Shown piece by piece: positions 1 to 7,239 of a stretch of DNA of 64,000 bases. Position numbers and translations under genes: made by a program. The stretch spans positions 83,501-147,500 of the forward strand of contig NC_014926.1 in the NCBI RefSeq assembly GCF_000185805.1, written 5' to 3'. A model generated the notes under the pieces. That model ran no database searches, was not told the origin of the DNA, and saw nothing but the letters and a program-made list of their open reading frames with translations. The first letter of the stretch is position 1. Each line of letters begins with the position of its first letter. The DNA comes from Thermovibrio ammonificans HB-1. GTDB lineage: Bacteria; Aquificota; Aquificia; Desulfurobacteriales; Desulfurobacteriaceae.

Positions 1-39
1 GTCTGCAGCCAGTGTCATACCCACGGAGGAACCTTCTAA
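1..39 (+). CDS. C-terminal end of a protein with a CxxCH motif (partial)
   Basis: The frame from base 1 reads VCSQCHTHGGTF and then stops at TAA (37-39). It is cut by the left edge. CSQCH fits a heme c attachment site (CxxCH), or a Cys/His metal site very near a C-terminus. Only 12 residues are visible, so the family cannot be named. The stop lies inside the hairpin at 25-50, which fits a gene end followed directly by a terminator. The alternative is that the match is chance. Confidence 0.35.
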   Translation, partial: VCSQCHTHGGTF

Positions 40-50
40 GGGGTTCCTCC
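25..50. terminator. 9-bp hairpin between convergent genes
   Basis: GGAGGAACC (25-33) and GGTTCCTCC (42-50) are perfect inverted repeats around an 8-base loop. The hairpin lies between the stop of the partial plus-strand frame and the stop of the minus-strand TauE gene. No strong T-run follows on either side, so this is a shared hairpin rather than a textbook intrinsic terminator. Confidence 0.5.
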
Positions 51-58
51 CTTCACTC

Positions 59-847
59 TTACAGCAGGAGTATCTTTGCTGCAATCACAAGGAGCATAAC
101 TGCAAAGAGCTTCTTCAGGTGGTGCTGATTGAGGCCCCTTAAAACCCTCAGCCCCAGCTTCACCCCTATCAGGGAGCCACAGGCAACGAGCACGGCTCCG
201 GGAACGTAAACCAGCCCTACCTGACAGCACAGCACCTTCTCTGCCGGCACCATTAGGTAGAGTGCCGCCCCTAAAAGGGCGTTCAGGAAAGAGGCGGCAG
301 AGGCTATGGCTACCGTTCTCTCGACCTTTATCCCCTCGACCGAAAAGAGTATGGAGTTTACCACTACGCCCCCACCTATCCCCAGCAGGGAGCTTAAAAA
401 GCCCGAGAGGACAACCGTTAGAGGAACAATTACCCTCTCTTTCACCCTCAGCTTGCGGCTGCCCCTGCCGCTCAGCAGCAGCTTTACTCCTGTTATAACG
501 AGGAAGATGCCGAAGATGTTCTTCAGCGCTTTAACAGGCAGGTAGTGGGCAAGCAGCACCCCGGCCAGAACTCCCGGAAGGGAAAATATTAAGAGCTTGG
601 CCGCCTCCTTTAAAGGGTAGCTCCCCTTTAGTATGTGGGATACGGTGGAAAAGAGCGTAGAGACGGCTATAACCGAGAGGCTCGTTGCAACTGCCAGCTT
701 GAAGCTCAGCTCCTGGGGCACCCCTATCTTCTGGAAGAAGAACCAGAAGAGGGGTACCAGTATCACCCCTCCGCCTATGCCGAAGAGGCCTGCCACAAAG
801 CCCGCCGCAATTCCGACGGTAAACAGAACTCCGTATATCAGCTCCAC
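59..847 (-). CDS. TauE/SafE-family sulfite/sulfonate exporter-like membrane protein
   Basis: 262 residues, usual length for this family (formerly DUF81). About eight hydrophobic segments are visible. The two halves are an internal duplication: the glycine-rich motif GLFGIGGGVILVP near residue 20 is echoed by LLGIGGGVVVNS near residue 155, a family hallmark. Members are inner-membrane carriers for sulfite, sulfoacetate or other small anions; the substrate cannot be read from sequence. The start is GTG at 845-847, with GGAG 7 bases upstream. It is followed by the hairpin at 25-50 and lies 32 bases downstream of cutA, so the two are probably co-transcribed. Confidence 0.85.
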   Translation of the reverse strand: MELIYGVLFTVGIAAGFVAGLFGIGGGVILVPLFWFFFQKIGVPQELSFKLAVATSLSVIAVSTLFSTVSHILKGSYPLKEAAKLLIFSLPGVLAGVLLAHYLPVKALKNIFGIFLVITGVKLLLSGRGSRKLRVKERVIVPLTVVLSGFLSSLLGIGGGVVVNSILFSVEGIKVERTVAIASAASFLNALLGAALYLMVPAEKVLCCQVGLVYVPGAVLVACGSLIGVKLGLRVLRGLNQHHLKKLFAVMLLVIAAKILLL

Positions 848-879
848 AAAACGGCTCCGGTTGCAGTGTGGAGCTAATT

Positions 880-1197
880 CTACCTGAGCTCACTGTGAAC
901 CCAGTTTAGGTAGGGTTTGTAGCCTGCAACTATCGGAATCGCTATTATTTCGGGAACCTTGTAGCTGTGTAGCCGCTTTATGATTTGCTCCACCCGGGGG
1001 TAGAGCCTTTTTTGCGTTTTCACTATCAGGAACCACTCCTTGCTCTTTTCGAGCCTTCCCTCCCACCAGTAGCAGCTCTCTACGGGGCCCAAAATCTGGA
1101 TGCACGCGGCAAGCAGCCCTTCCAGGAGCACCTTCCCTATCTTCTCAGCCTCCCCCTTTGTGGGTGTTGTTGTTATTACCTGGATGAAGTTCTCCAT
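880..1197 (-). CDS. cutA: CutA divalent-cation tolerance protein
   Basis: 105 residues, full length for CutA, a small trimeric protein with a ferredoxin-like fold implicated in divalent metal tolerance. The family pattern is clear: an ITTTPTKGEAEKIGK start, the LLAACIQILGPVESCYWW block with its conserved Cys and Trp residues, and the C-terminal KVPEIIAIPIVAGYKPYLNWV. Its biochemical role remains unsettled across bacteria, so only family membership is certain. The start is ATG at 1195-1197 behind a GGAGGAG ribosome site. A candidate promoter lies at 1241-1270. It is divergent from nfo. Confidence 0.93.
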   Translation of the reverse strand: MENFIQVITTTPTKGEAEKIGKVLLEGLLAACIQILGPVESCYWWEGRLEKSKEWFLIVKTQKRLYPRVEQIIKRLHSYKVPEIIAIPIVAGYKPYLNWVHSELR

Positions 1198-1240
1198 CTT
1201 CTCCTCCGACCGTCGCTTCTTCTTTTTAAAATTATTTTCC

Positions 1241-1270
1241 TCTATACCAAAATTATCGGCACTTTGTCAT
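1241..1270 (-). promoter_or_regulatory. Candidate sigma-70-type promoter for cutA
   Basis: Read on the minus strand, ATGACA (from 1270 to 1265) is followed after 18 bases by TATAGA (1246-1241). It matches the consensus at five of six and four of six positions and sits about 45 bases before the cutA start. Moderate match only. Confidence 0.35.
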
Positions 1271-1280
1271 ACACTTTAAA

Positions 1281-1293
1281 TGCGAAATTCGCA
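1281..1293. promoter_or_regulatory. 13-bp palindrome just upstream of nfo
   Basis: TGCGAAATTCGCA is a perfect palindrome (6-bp arms around one central base). It lies six bases before the AGGAGG ribosome site of nfo and inside the cutA/nfo divergent spacer. It could be an operator for the DNA-repair gene or chance; no second copy was noticed. Confidence 0.3.
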
Positions 1294-1309
1294 ATCTTAG
1301 GAGGTTATC

Positions 1310-2155
1310 TTGGCCAAGTTTGTAGGTGCCCACGTAAGCGCCGCCGGAGGTGTTCACAACGCCCCCCTTAACGCCCAGGAGATAGGGGCGAGGGCTTTTG
1401 CTCTCTTCACCAAGAACCAGCGGCAGTGGCGGGCAAAGCCCCTAACCGAGGAAGTTATCGGGCGGTTTAAAGAGAACCTCCGCCGGGTTGGAATCTCCCC
1501 CGACCACGTTCTTCCCCACGACAGCTACCTCATAAACTTGGGCCACCCCGAGCCGGAAAAGAGGCGCCGCTCCCTGGAGGCTTTTATAGACGAGGCGGAG
1601 CGCTGTAGTGCCCTTGGCCTAAAGTACCTGAACTTTCACCCGGGCAGCCACCTTAGGCAGATAAGCGAAGAGGAGTGCTTGGAGCTCGTTGCCCTCTCCC
1701 TGAATGAGGCGATGGAGCGGACTAAGGGTGTTGTTTTCGTAGTAGAGAACACGGCGGGTCAGGGCTCGAACGTGGGCTACAGGTTTGAGCACATAGCCCG
1801 CATAGTAGAGCTCGTTAACGACAAGTCCCGCATAGGGGTCTGCCTGGATACCTGCCACCTCTTTGCCGCAGGCTACGACATAAGGGATAGAAGCTCTTAC
1901 GAGAGGACTATGGAGGAGTTTGAAAAGGTTGTGGGCTTTAAGTACCTAAAGGGTATGCACCTTAACGACGCAAAATCCGGATTGGGCAGCAGGGTCGATA
2001 GGCACCACTCCATAGGCAAGGGGAACATAGGGCTCGACGCCTTCAGGTTCATAATGAACGACCCTCGGCTCGACGGTATTCCCCTGATTTTGGAGACGAT
2101 AGACCCGAGCCTGTGGCCCTACGAGATAGAGCTACTCTACTCCCTTGTAGAGTAG
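1310..2155 (+). CDS. nfo: Endonuclease IV (AP endonuclease)
   Basis: 281 residues, normal for Nfo, a TIM-barrel enzyme with three zinc ions that cleaves DNA 5' of abasic sites in base-excision repair. Metal ligands appear in order: NFHPGSH near residue 105, VVENTAGQG near 145, [15 protein letters not shown] near 180, [11 protein letters not shown] near 218, [12 protein letters not shown] near 230, and LILETIDP near the end. The start is TTG at 1310 with AGGAGG 5 bases before it. The start matches the family N-terminus ([11 protein letters not shown]). The phosphoribosyltransferase follows 38 bases downstream on the same strand. Confidence 0.96.
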   Translation: MAKFVGAHVSAAGGVHNAPLNAQEIGARAFALFTKNQRQWRAKPLTEEVIGRFKENLRRVGISPDHVLPHDSYLINLGHPEPEKRRRSLEAFIDEAERCSALGLKYLNFHPGSHLRQISEEECLELVALSLNEAMERTKGVVFVVENTAGQGSNVGYRFEHIARIVELVNDKSRIGVCLDTCHLFAAGYDIRDRSSYERTMEEFEKVVGFKYLKGMHLNDAKSGLGSRVDRHHSIGKGNIGLDAFRFIMNDPRLDGIPLILETIDPSLWPYEIELLYSLVE

Positions 2156-2193
2156 GTGCATACCTTTAAAGTGTAAGGAGTTGGGAGGGAGAG

Positions 2194-2856
2194 ATGGTTT
2201 TTAAAGATAGGAGAGAGGCCGGGAAGCTCCTTGCCCGTGCAATTGTTGAGCGCTTTAACGGCACTCTGAAAGACCCCGTTGTTGTTGCCATTCCGAGGGG
2301 AGGGGTAGTGGTTGCAGAGCCCATAGCCCTTCAGCTCTCTGCTCCCCTTGAGCTCGTTATTCCGAGGAAGGTGGGAGCCCCCTTTAACCCGGAGTTTGCC
2401 GTTGCCGCCGTTACCGAAGACGGAACCCTCATTCTAAACCCCGACCTTTCCCCGGATGCCCTCTCGAGGCTCGGGGTTACGGAGGAGTACCTGAAGAGGA
2501 AGGCCCTTGAGGAGATTGAGGAGATAAGGCGGCGGAAGCTCCTTTACACCGGCGGCAGGCGGAGGATTCCCCTTACGGGGCGCGACGTTATACTGGTAGA
2601 CGACGGCATAGCAACCGGTTTAACGGTAAAGGCTGCAATAGCCTCCCTGAGGAGGGAGAACCCCAACAGAATAATACTTGCGGTTCCGGTTATGCCCCTC
2701 GACAGGTTGGAGGAGTTTAAAGGGCTCGTAGATGACCTGGTTGTGCTCTACGCTCCTGAGTTCTTTCAGGCGGTGGGTCAGTTCTACGAGGACTTCTCTC
2801 AGACGCCCGACCGTGAGGTTGTGGAGATTCTCGAGAGGGTTAACGGCGGAGCTTAG
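2194..2856 (+). CDS. Phosphoribosyltransferase-domain protein
   Basis: 220 residues of the type I phosphoribosyltransferase fold. The PRPP-binding loop is VILVDDGIATGLTVKAAI near residue 132. The N-terminal VVAIPRGGVVVAEPIA and KVGAPFNPEFAVAAV segments are typical of the stand-alone predicted phosphoribosyltransferases (COG1926-like), some of which are fused to alpha/beta hydrolases. The acceptor is unknown. Start ATG has GGGAGGGAGAG directly upstream. It probably shares a transcript with nfo and ends at the hairpin 2842-2867. Confidence 0.85.
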   Translation: MVFKDRREAGKLLARAIVERFNGTLKDPVVVAIPRGGVVVAEPIALQLSAPLELVIPRKVGAPFNPEFAVAAVTEDGTLILNPDLSPDALSRLGVTEEYLKRKALEEIEEIRRRKLLYTGGRRRIPLTGRDVILVDDGIATGLTVKAAIASLRRENPNRIILAVPVMPLDRLEEFKGLVDDLVVLYAPEFFQAVGQFYEDFSQTPDREVVEILERVNGGA

Positions 2857-2867
2857 GCCCCGCCGTT
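2842..2867 (+). terminator. Hairpin terminator between convergent genes
   Basis: AACGGCGG (2842-2849) pairs perfectly with CCGCCGTT (2860-2867) around a 10-base loop, and the phosphoribosyltransferase stop codon sits in the loop. Only a short TT tail follows. It separates this gene from the convergent YlbF-like gene. Confidence 0.55.
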
Positions 2868-2870
2868 TGG

Positions 2871-3233
2871 TTACATGCTGCAGCCGGAACAGCCGGAGCA
2901 GCCGTGTCCGTGGTGTTTGAGTCCCTCTATTGCCTCTTGGAGTAGGGAGTTAACCGTTTCGAGCATCTGGCTGAACTTCTGGTTGGCCTCGAGGTACTCT
3001 TTCCCTACCGGGTTCTGGGCAAACTTGTTGAATGCCTCTTCAAGCTGCTGCATCGCCTCGGGGGAGCCAGACATCTGGGCCATCTGCTGGAGCCTCTGAA
3101 CCTCTTGCAGGAGCTTGCTTGCCTCTTGGTCCATCATCAGCTTGGCCTCTGCAGCCCTTAGGTTTGCAAGCTCTTCAGATTGGGCTATAGCCTGTGCCAG
3201 CTCGGTTGCCTTCTTGATAACTTCTGCAGACAT
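2871..3233 (-). CDS. YlbF/YmcA-family protein with a Cys/His-rich C-terminal tail
   Basis: 120 residues. Residues 1-103 are all-helical and match the YlbF/YmcA (Com_YlbF) pattern: KATELAQAIAQSEELANLRAAE, then QEASKLLQEVQRLQQ and PVGKEYLEANQKFSQ. In Bacillus, YlbF, YmcA and YaaT form a complex acting on RNase Y and sporulation/competence, reported to carry Fe-S clusters. Here the tail holds His107, His108 and His110, then Cys112, Cys115 and Cys118 in CSGCSGCS spacing, which looks like a metal or Fe-S site. Start ATG with GGAGGAGAG upstream. No YmcA or YaaT partner is seen in the window. Confidence 0.8.
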   Translation of the reverse strand: MSAEVIKKATELAQAIAQSEELANLRAAEAKLMMDQEASKLLQEVQRLQQMAQMSGSPEAMQQLEEAFNKFAQNPVGKEYLEANQKFSQMLETVNSLLQEAIEGLKHHGHGCSGCSGCSM

Positions 3234-3263
3234 CTCTCCTCCAAATCGGTTGTGTAGTTGATT

Positions 3264-3292
3264 AATCTAAAGTCTCTTAAGTGCGGTTACAA
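3264..3292 (-). promoter_or_regulatory. Candidate promoter for the YlbF-like gene
   Basis: On the minus strand TTGTAA (3292-3287), 17 bases, then TAGATT (3269-3264): four of six consensus positions in each box with ideal spacing, about 30 bases before the start codon. Confidence 0.45.
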
Positions 3293-3355
3293 GGGCGGGG
3301 TTGAAAAGGTGAAAACATTAACTAATTTTTATGGTGTAAATTGAGGGAACCGCCC
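3293..3355 (+). repeat. Long-range inverted repeat before the first Roadblock-like gene
   Basis: GGGCGG (3293-3298) and CCGCCC (3350-3355) are inverted repeats enclosing about 50 AT-rich bases that contain GGTGAAAAC. The arms extend to GGGCGG-gg-TT and AACCGCCC with a two-base bulge. The shape (GC-rich arms, AT-rich loop with GTGAAAA) recalls the elements at 13732 and 32770, but the inner sequence does not match them well. Confidence 0.3.
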
Positions 3356-3363
3356 ATACCCCT

Positions 3364-3804
3364 TTGTCTGTAGAGGTTAAGTTGGAAAGTAGCCGCTCCG
3401 GTAGCCTCTCTCTGCTTTCCTACATAAGGGAAAACGTTAAAAAGCTTCGGGGCTTTTCCTTCCTCGCCGTTGGTGTTTACAACGAGTCGGGAAGGCCGCT
3501 GTATGAGGAGGAGAGAGCTTCCGCCCCCAACTCCCCGCTTCGCTCGTTTCCCTACCTGCTTGCCGCAGGCCTCGAGGCTGTGAAGTTCGGTTCCCGCTCC
3601 GGCAGGGAACCTCAGGCGGTTGTCCTCTCCTACCCGGAGTTCAACGTTGTTCTGGTTTCAAAGAAGACCCCCGTTGGCAGGGTCAGCGTTCTCTACGCAG
3701 TAGAGAAGGGGTGGTTTCTCTTCTCCTCTGCCGAGCGCGCTGTAAAGCGGGCCACCTCCTTTTTAAACGGCCTCGACAGGGCTTTGAGAGAGAGGAATGG
3801 TTAA
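3364..3804 (+). CDS. Small Roadblock/LC7-like protein
   Basis: 146 residues, not firmly recognised. Its order of predicted elements (helix, strand FSFLAVGVYNESG, helix FPYLLAAGLEAVKFG, strands QAVVLSYPEFNVVLVSK and VSVLYAVEKGWFLF, helix AVKRATSFLNGLDRAL) fits the Roadblock/LC7 fold, a dimerising scaffold that often regulates small GTPases. That is inference from pattern and neighbours. The start is uncertain: TTG 3364 is the only usual start codon near the frame's beginning (stop at 3337) and lacks a clear ribosome site. It is first in a five-gene cluster and overlaps the next gene by 8 bases. Confidence 0.6.
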   Translation: MSVEVKLESSRSGSLSLLSYIRENVKKLRGFSFLAVGVYNESGRPLYEEERASAPNSPLRSFPYLLAAGLEAVKFGSRSGREPQAVVLSYPEFNVVLVSKKTPVGRVSVLYAVEKGWFLFSSAERAVKRATSFLNGLDRALRERNG

Positions 3805-4396
3805 GGGTTACTCTGTTTTAGCAGACCTTGAACTCCTTGCAAGGAGCTCCTCCTTGTGGGAGCTTCAGGTTCGGGGAAGCTCCTTTGAAGGCTTTATCTT
3901 TTTAGGACGCAAAGAGGTTCTGGCCGCCTACCTCTACTTCGATGGGGAGAGGTTGGCAGGCGACGCCGCCCTCCTCTTCCTTGCCGAGAACTCCTCAAAG
4001 TTCACCCTCGGGCTCGGCAGGAAGAGGCGGTTTGAACCTCAGAGGAACGTTACCCCCTTCGGGGTGAAGCTCTTCAACAGGCGCACCGGGGCTAACTTGC
4101 CCGTTTCCGGGGTGGAAACCCGGGAGTTGAGTCTGGTGGAGAAGCTCCTCTCCCTCCTCCCCTACAGGGAGCTCTTCCTTTTTGTCAGGGCCGGAAGGAC
4201 CCTCTTCTCAACCTTAACCGCCGACAGAGTCGGGAAGCTCCTTTCCCTCCTTGAAGAGCTTCCCGCCGGCACCGGCCACATAGACTTCAGCCGAAAAGTC
4301 CTCTCCTTCAACCATCCTGCGGGAGAGCTTCTCCTACTTTCCCGTAAAGGATTTGAAGAGCTTGAACTCTGTAGAGACCAGCTTCGGGAGGTCTAA
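3797..4396 (+). CDS. Hypothetical protein, PATAN/DUF4388-like N-terminal part
   Basis: 199 residues. The segment near residues 28-70 (SSFEGFIFLGRKEVLAAYLYFDG followed by AALLFLAENSSKFTL) resembles the PATAN/DUF4388 pattern, a domain common in proteins associated with Roadblock, MglA and two-component signalling. The rest (LLSLLPYRELFLFVRAGRT and onward) is alpha/beta and unrecognised. No signal peptide or membrane span, so cytoplasmic. Start ATG 3797 overlaps the preceding gene by 8 bases and has AGAGAGAGG just upstream. The next gene's ATG follows its stop with no gap, indicating translational coupling. Confidence 0.6.
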   Translation: MVKGYSVLADLELLARSSSLWELQVRGSSFEGFIFLGRKEVLAAYLYFDGERLAGDAALLFLAENSSKFTLGLGRKRRFEPQRNVTPFGVKLFNRRTGANLPVSGVETRELSLVEKLLSLLPYRELFLFVRAGRTLFSTLTADRVGKLLSLLEELPAGTGHIDFSRKVLSFNHPAGELLLLSRKGFEELELCRDQLREV

Positions 4397-4726
4397 ATGG
4401 AAGCCGAGTCCATTCTGGAGCTCATTCCCTTCAGCAAAACCTTCGTAAGGGGCACCTTTTCCGGTGAAGTGACCCACAAAGAAGGCGACAGGGCAGACGA
4501 AGTTGCCGAATCTGCAAAGAAATTTGTAGAGAACTACCTCAACTACTACAGGGCCATGGGAGACCTCGAGATAGGCCTTCCGAAAGAGATACTCGTCTCC
4601 ACCGACGGAGAGTACCTGCTCATAAGGCTCTTTCCCGCAACCGAAGAGTGGGGGGCGGTCCGTATGAACTCCCAGGGAAACGTGGGCTTTGCCCGCCTCA
4701 TGCTCATAAGGACCATAGAAGGGTAA
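4397..4726 (+). CDS. Small Roadblock/LC7-like protein
   Basis: 109 residues. The second half, PKEILVSTDGEYLLIRLFP with EEWGAVRMNSQGNVGFARLMLI, closely follows the Roadblock pattern of paired beta strands ending in NxGxxR before the last helix; the first half supplies a strand (TFVRGTFSGEVTHKEG) and helix (ADEVAESAKKFVENYLNYY). The identification is by pattern. The ATG directly abuts the TAA of the previous gene, and the diiron protein follows after 9 bases, so the cluster behaves as one operon. Confidence 0.6.
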   Translation: MEAESILELIPFSKTFVRGTFSGEVTHKEGDRADEVAESAKKFVENYLNYYRAMGDLEIGLPKEILVSTDGEYLLIRLFPATEEWGAVRMNSQGNVGFARLMLIRTIEG

Positions 4727-4735
4727 GGAGGAGCC

Positions 4736-5581
4736 ATGCCCTACTACATAAACAACTACATCGGCAAACTCCCCGACCTCTCCTCTCCTGTTATCCTCTA
4801 CGAGGAGGGCGGCCATAGAGTCGCCTGGGTGGGCAGTGCCGAAGAGACGATGTTCAGGTGTAACGCATACCTTATCTCCTCAGTTTCCGGCTCCGAAGAG
4901 GTTCACCTCCTTTTAGATGCCGGAGGGAACCAGCACTTTGAGCAGGTTGTTAAAAGGGTTGAACGACTCCTTGGAGACCCGTCAAAAGTTACCCACCTGG
5001 TCTTCCACCACCAAGACCCCGACGTTGCAGGCTCTGTGTCCCGCTGGCTGGAGATAAACCCCGACGCCGTTATCGTAACAACCCCCAGGACGAAGGTTCT
5101 CCTCCCCTACTACAGCATAGACCCCGCCCGGGTTAAGTGGCTCGACGTAAGCACCCTCGACGATACCACGATTAAACTGCCCGCAGGCGGAAGGGCCCTT
5201 TTCATCTCGGCACCTTTCCTCCACTTCCCCGACGCCTTCGTTACCTACGATACCCGCTCAAAAATCCTCTTCTCGGGCGACATCTTCGCCGCCATTCAGA
5301 AAAAGTGGGAGCTTGTCGTCTCCAACTGGAAGAGGCACCAGATAGAGATGTCCTACTTCCACATCTACTACATGGCCTCCAACAAGGCGCTTCGCTTTTT
5401 CGTAAACAAGGTAAAGGACTTCCCCGTAGAGGCCATAGCCCCCCAACACGGTTCCATAATACCCAAGGAGTTGGTGGCAGACGCCTTTGAGTTCCTGAGA
5501 ACCCTAAAGTGCGGAACCGACCTCCTCTACGAGGAGTCGCCCATTCAGGAGGTTCTCGACGACCTTATCCAGGAGGTTTAG
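4736..5581 (+). CDS. ODP-type diiron metallo-beta-lactamase-fold protein (putative O2 sensor)
   Basis: 281 residues, matching the oxygen-binding diiron proteins (ODP), relatives of the flavodiiron protein core without the flavodoxin domain. Ligands can be placed: His92, Asp94 and Asp96 in HHQDPDVAG, His163 in LHFPDAF, Asp182 in LFSGDIFA, and His238 in APQHGSII. The His163-x18-Asp182 spacing is that of flavodiiron proteins. The usual Glu is Asp94 and the His that usually follows Asp96 is Val97, as known for ODPs. Treponema denticola ODP has been described as an Fe/O2 sensor tied to chemotaxis. Here the protein sits among Roadblock-like genes (9 and 2 base gaps). AAGGAGG precedes the ATG. Confidence 0.87.
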   Translation: MPYYINNYIGKLPDLSSPVILYEEGGHRVAWVGSAEETMFRCNAYLISSVSGSEEVHLLLDAGGNQHFEQVVKRVERLLGDPSKVTHLVFHHQDPDVAGSVSRWLEINPDAVIVTTPRTKVLLPYYSIDPARVKWLDVSTLDDTTIKLPAGGRALFISAPFLHFPDAFVTYDTRSKILFSGDIFAAIQKKWELVVSNWKRHQIEMSYFHIYYMASNKALRFFVNKVKDFPVEAIAPQHGSIIPKELVADAFEFLRTLKCGTDLLYEESPIQEVLDDLIQEV

Positions 5582-5583
5582 CC

Positions 5584-5958
5584 ATGACCAGGAAGGAGCA
5601 GCTGGAAGCTGTTTTAAACGAGTTGGTTGATTCAATGGGGGGAGAAGTTGTTGCAGCGGTGCTTGCAACGCCGGAGGGGAAGCTGATTACCTCGGTAACC
5701 GGGAGGACCAGCGTAAAGGGCAACCGCTTTGCCGCCATGGGGGCAACCATACTTGCAACTGCGAAGAAGATGGGGAAGCTCGTTGAGGCCGGGGCGGCCC
5801 AGGAGGCAACGGTAAAACTCGAAGGGGAGCTCTTCTACATAAAGCAGGCGGGCCCAAAGGCGATTCTGGTTGTTGTTGTAAGGGAGGGCGCCTTTATCGG
5901 GCTTTTAGAGATAGAGATGGAACGGGCCGCAGAGAGAGTAGAGGAGATACTCGGTTAA
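5584..5958 (+). CDS. Roadblock/LC7 domain protein
   Basis: 124 residues from ATG 5584, chosen over an in-frame upstream start at 5509 because GGAGG (5571-5575) lies 8 bases before it and the upstream part would overlap the ODP gene. The full Roadblock pattern is present: helix LEAVLNELVDSM, EVVAAVLATPEGKLITSV, FAAMGATILATAKKMGKLVE, EATVKLEGELFYIKQAGPKAILVVVV, and the last helix. MglB-type Roadblock dimers act as GTPase-activating partners of MglA; the cognate MglA could be the one at 11700-12308. It ends with a 4-base tail-to-tail overlap with pdp. Confidence 0.9.
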   Translation: MTRKEQLEAVLNELVDSMGGEVVAAVLATPEGKLITSVTGRTSVKGNRFAAMGATILATAKKMGKLVEAGAAQEATVKLEGELFYIKQAGPKAILVVVVREGAFIGLLEIEMERAAERVEEILG

Positions 5959-7226
5959 ACAACCCTCTTTTTAATGAGCTTCGGCCTTTCAACTTCACCC
6001 TCGGTAAAGGTGAAAGCCTTTAAGAACTTCTCTACGAACTCCTCCGGGCTCCCCTTAGAGTAGTAAATCTCACCTATAACCTCTCCCTTCTCCACTCTCT
6101 CTCCTATCTTCTTCCTGAATCCCAGCCCCACCGAGTAGTCTATCGGCTCGCCTGCCCTCTTCCTTCCGCCTCCCAGCTCTATTATCAGGTAACCCAAGGC
6201 CTCGCCGTTAATCTGCGCTACGTAGCCGCTTACGGGGGCCTTTACCTGCACAACCTTCTCGGCAACCTTAACGTCGGGGTCTCCTCCCAGGAACTCTATC
6301 CAGCTAAGAAAGCGCTTGAGCGCCCTCCCCGACGTTATAACTTCTATGGCCTTCTCTTTACCCTCTTCGAACCCGCCTCTGCCGGTGAGCTGGAAGAGCA
6401 GCCCGACAAGGGAGGAGGTTACCTCAAGGAGGTCTTCCTGAGGTTTCCCGCCGAGGGCCTCTATCGCCTCTTTAACCTCGAGGGCGTTTCCGGCGAACCT
6501 CCCCAGCGGTTGGCTCATCTCCGTTATGAGGGCACCGGCCCTTTTCCCGTAGAGTTTGGAGACCTCTACGAGCCCCTCTGCCAGCTCCTCTGCCTCTTCC
6601 ATCCTTTTCATAAAGGCTCCGGTTCCCACCTTTACATCGAACACTATGGCGTCTGTGTTAACCGCAAGCTTCTTGCTCAGGATGCTCGAAACTATCAGCG
6701 GTATGCTCTCAACTGTAGAAGTTGCGTCCCTTAAAGCGTAAATCTTCCGGTCGGCCGGTGCTATCTCTTCTGTTTGGGCCGAAATGGAGAAGCCGAACCT
6801 CCTTGTGACCTCCGTAATCTCCTGGGGGTTCAGCTCAACCTTCATCCCCGTGCTTTCGAGCTTATCTATCGTTCCCCCGGTGAACCCGAGGGCCCTTCCG
6901 GCAAGGAGCGGGGCTTTAAAGCCGAGCTCTGCCAGGGTAGGGGCTATAACGAGGGAGACCTTATCTCCTATCCCTCCGGTGCTGTGTTTGTCTACTATGG
7001 TTCCCTCTACCTCAACATTTACCCTTTCCCCTGAGCGGAGCATTGCGTCTGTAAAGGCCAGGGTCTCTTGGTGGTCGAGCCCCCTGAAGAAAACGGCCAT
7101 GAGGAATGCGGCCATCTGGTAGTCTGGAGTTTCTCCTTTCGTGTAGGACTCAACCACAAACTCAACTTCGGAGCGGGAGAGCTTCCCCCCGTCTCTCTTC
7201 TTCTTTATCAGCTCCTTAAATATCAC
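5955..7226 (-). CDS. pdp: Pyrimidine-nucleoside / thymidine phosphorylase
   Basis: 423 residues, normal for the class II nucleoside phosphorylases. It cleaves pyrimidine (deoxy)nucleosides with phosphate to base and (deoxy)ribose-1-phosphate. The phosphate-site signature DKHSTGGIGDKVSL lies near residue 81; GRALGFTGGTIDKLES follows near 108 and SRPVxxT-like regions later. The C-terminal domain has the barrel-sandwich pattern (VQVKAPVSGYVAQING). Which pyrimidine is preferred cannot be told. Start GTG 7224-7226 with AGAGG upstream. It is last in the long minus-strand run, 13 bases after the M50 gene. Confidence 0.93.
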   Translation of the reverse strand: MIFKELIKKKRDGGKLSRSEVEFVVESYTKGETPDYQMAAFLMAVFFRGLDHQETLAFTDAMLRSGERVNVEVEGTIVDKHSTGGIGDKVSLVIAPTLAELGFKAPLLAGRALGFTGGTIDKLESTGMKVELNPQEITEVTRRFGFSISAQTEEIAPADRKIYALRDATSTVESIPLIVSSILSKKLAVNTDAIVFDVKVGTGAFMKRMEEAEELAEGLVEVSKLYGKRAGALITEMSQPLGRFAGNALEVKEAIEALGGKPQEDLLEVTSSLVGLLFQLTGRGGFEEGKEKAIEVITSGRALKRFLSWIEFLGGDPDVKVAEKVVQVKAPVSGYVAQINGEALGYLIIELGGGRKRAGEPIDYSVGLGFRKKIGERVEKGEVIGEIYYSKGSPEEFVEKFLKAFTFTEGEVERPKLIKKRVV

Positions 7227-7239
7227 CTCGGCCTCTGAA

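Noticed and set aside
5509..5583. 25-residue N-terminal extension of the Roadblock protein at 5584
   Set aside because: It overlaps the ODP gene out of frame, lacks a ribosome site, and the domain begins at ATG 5584 behind GGAGG.
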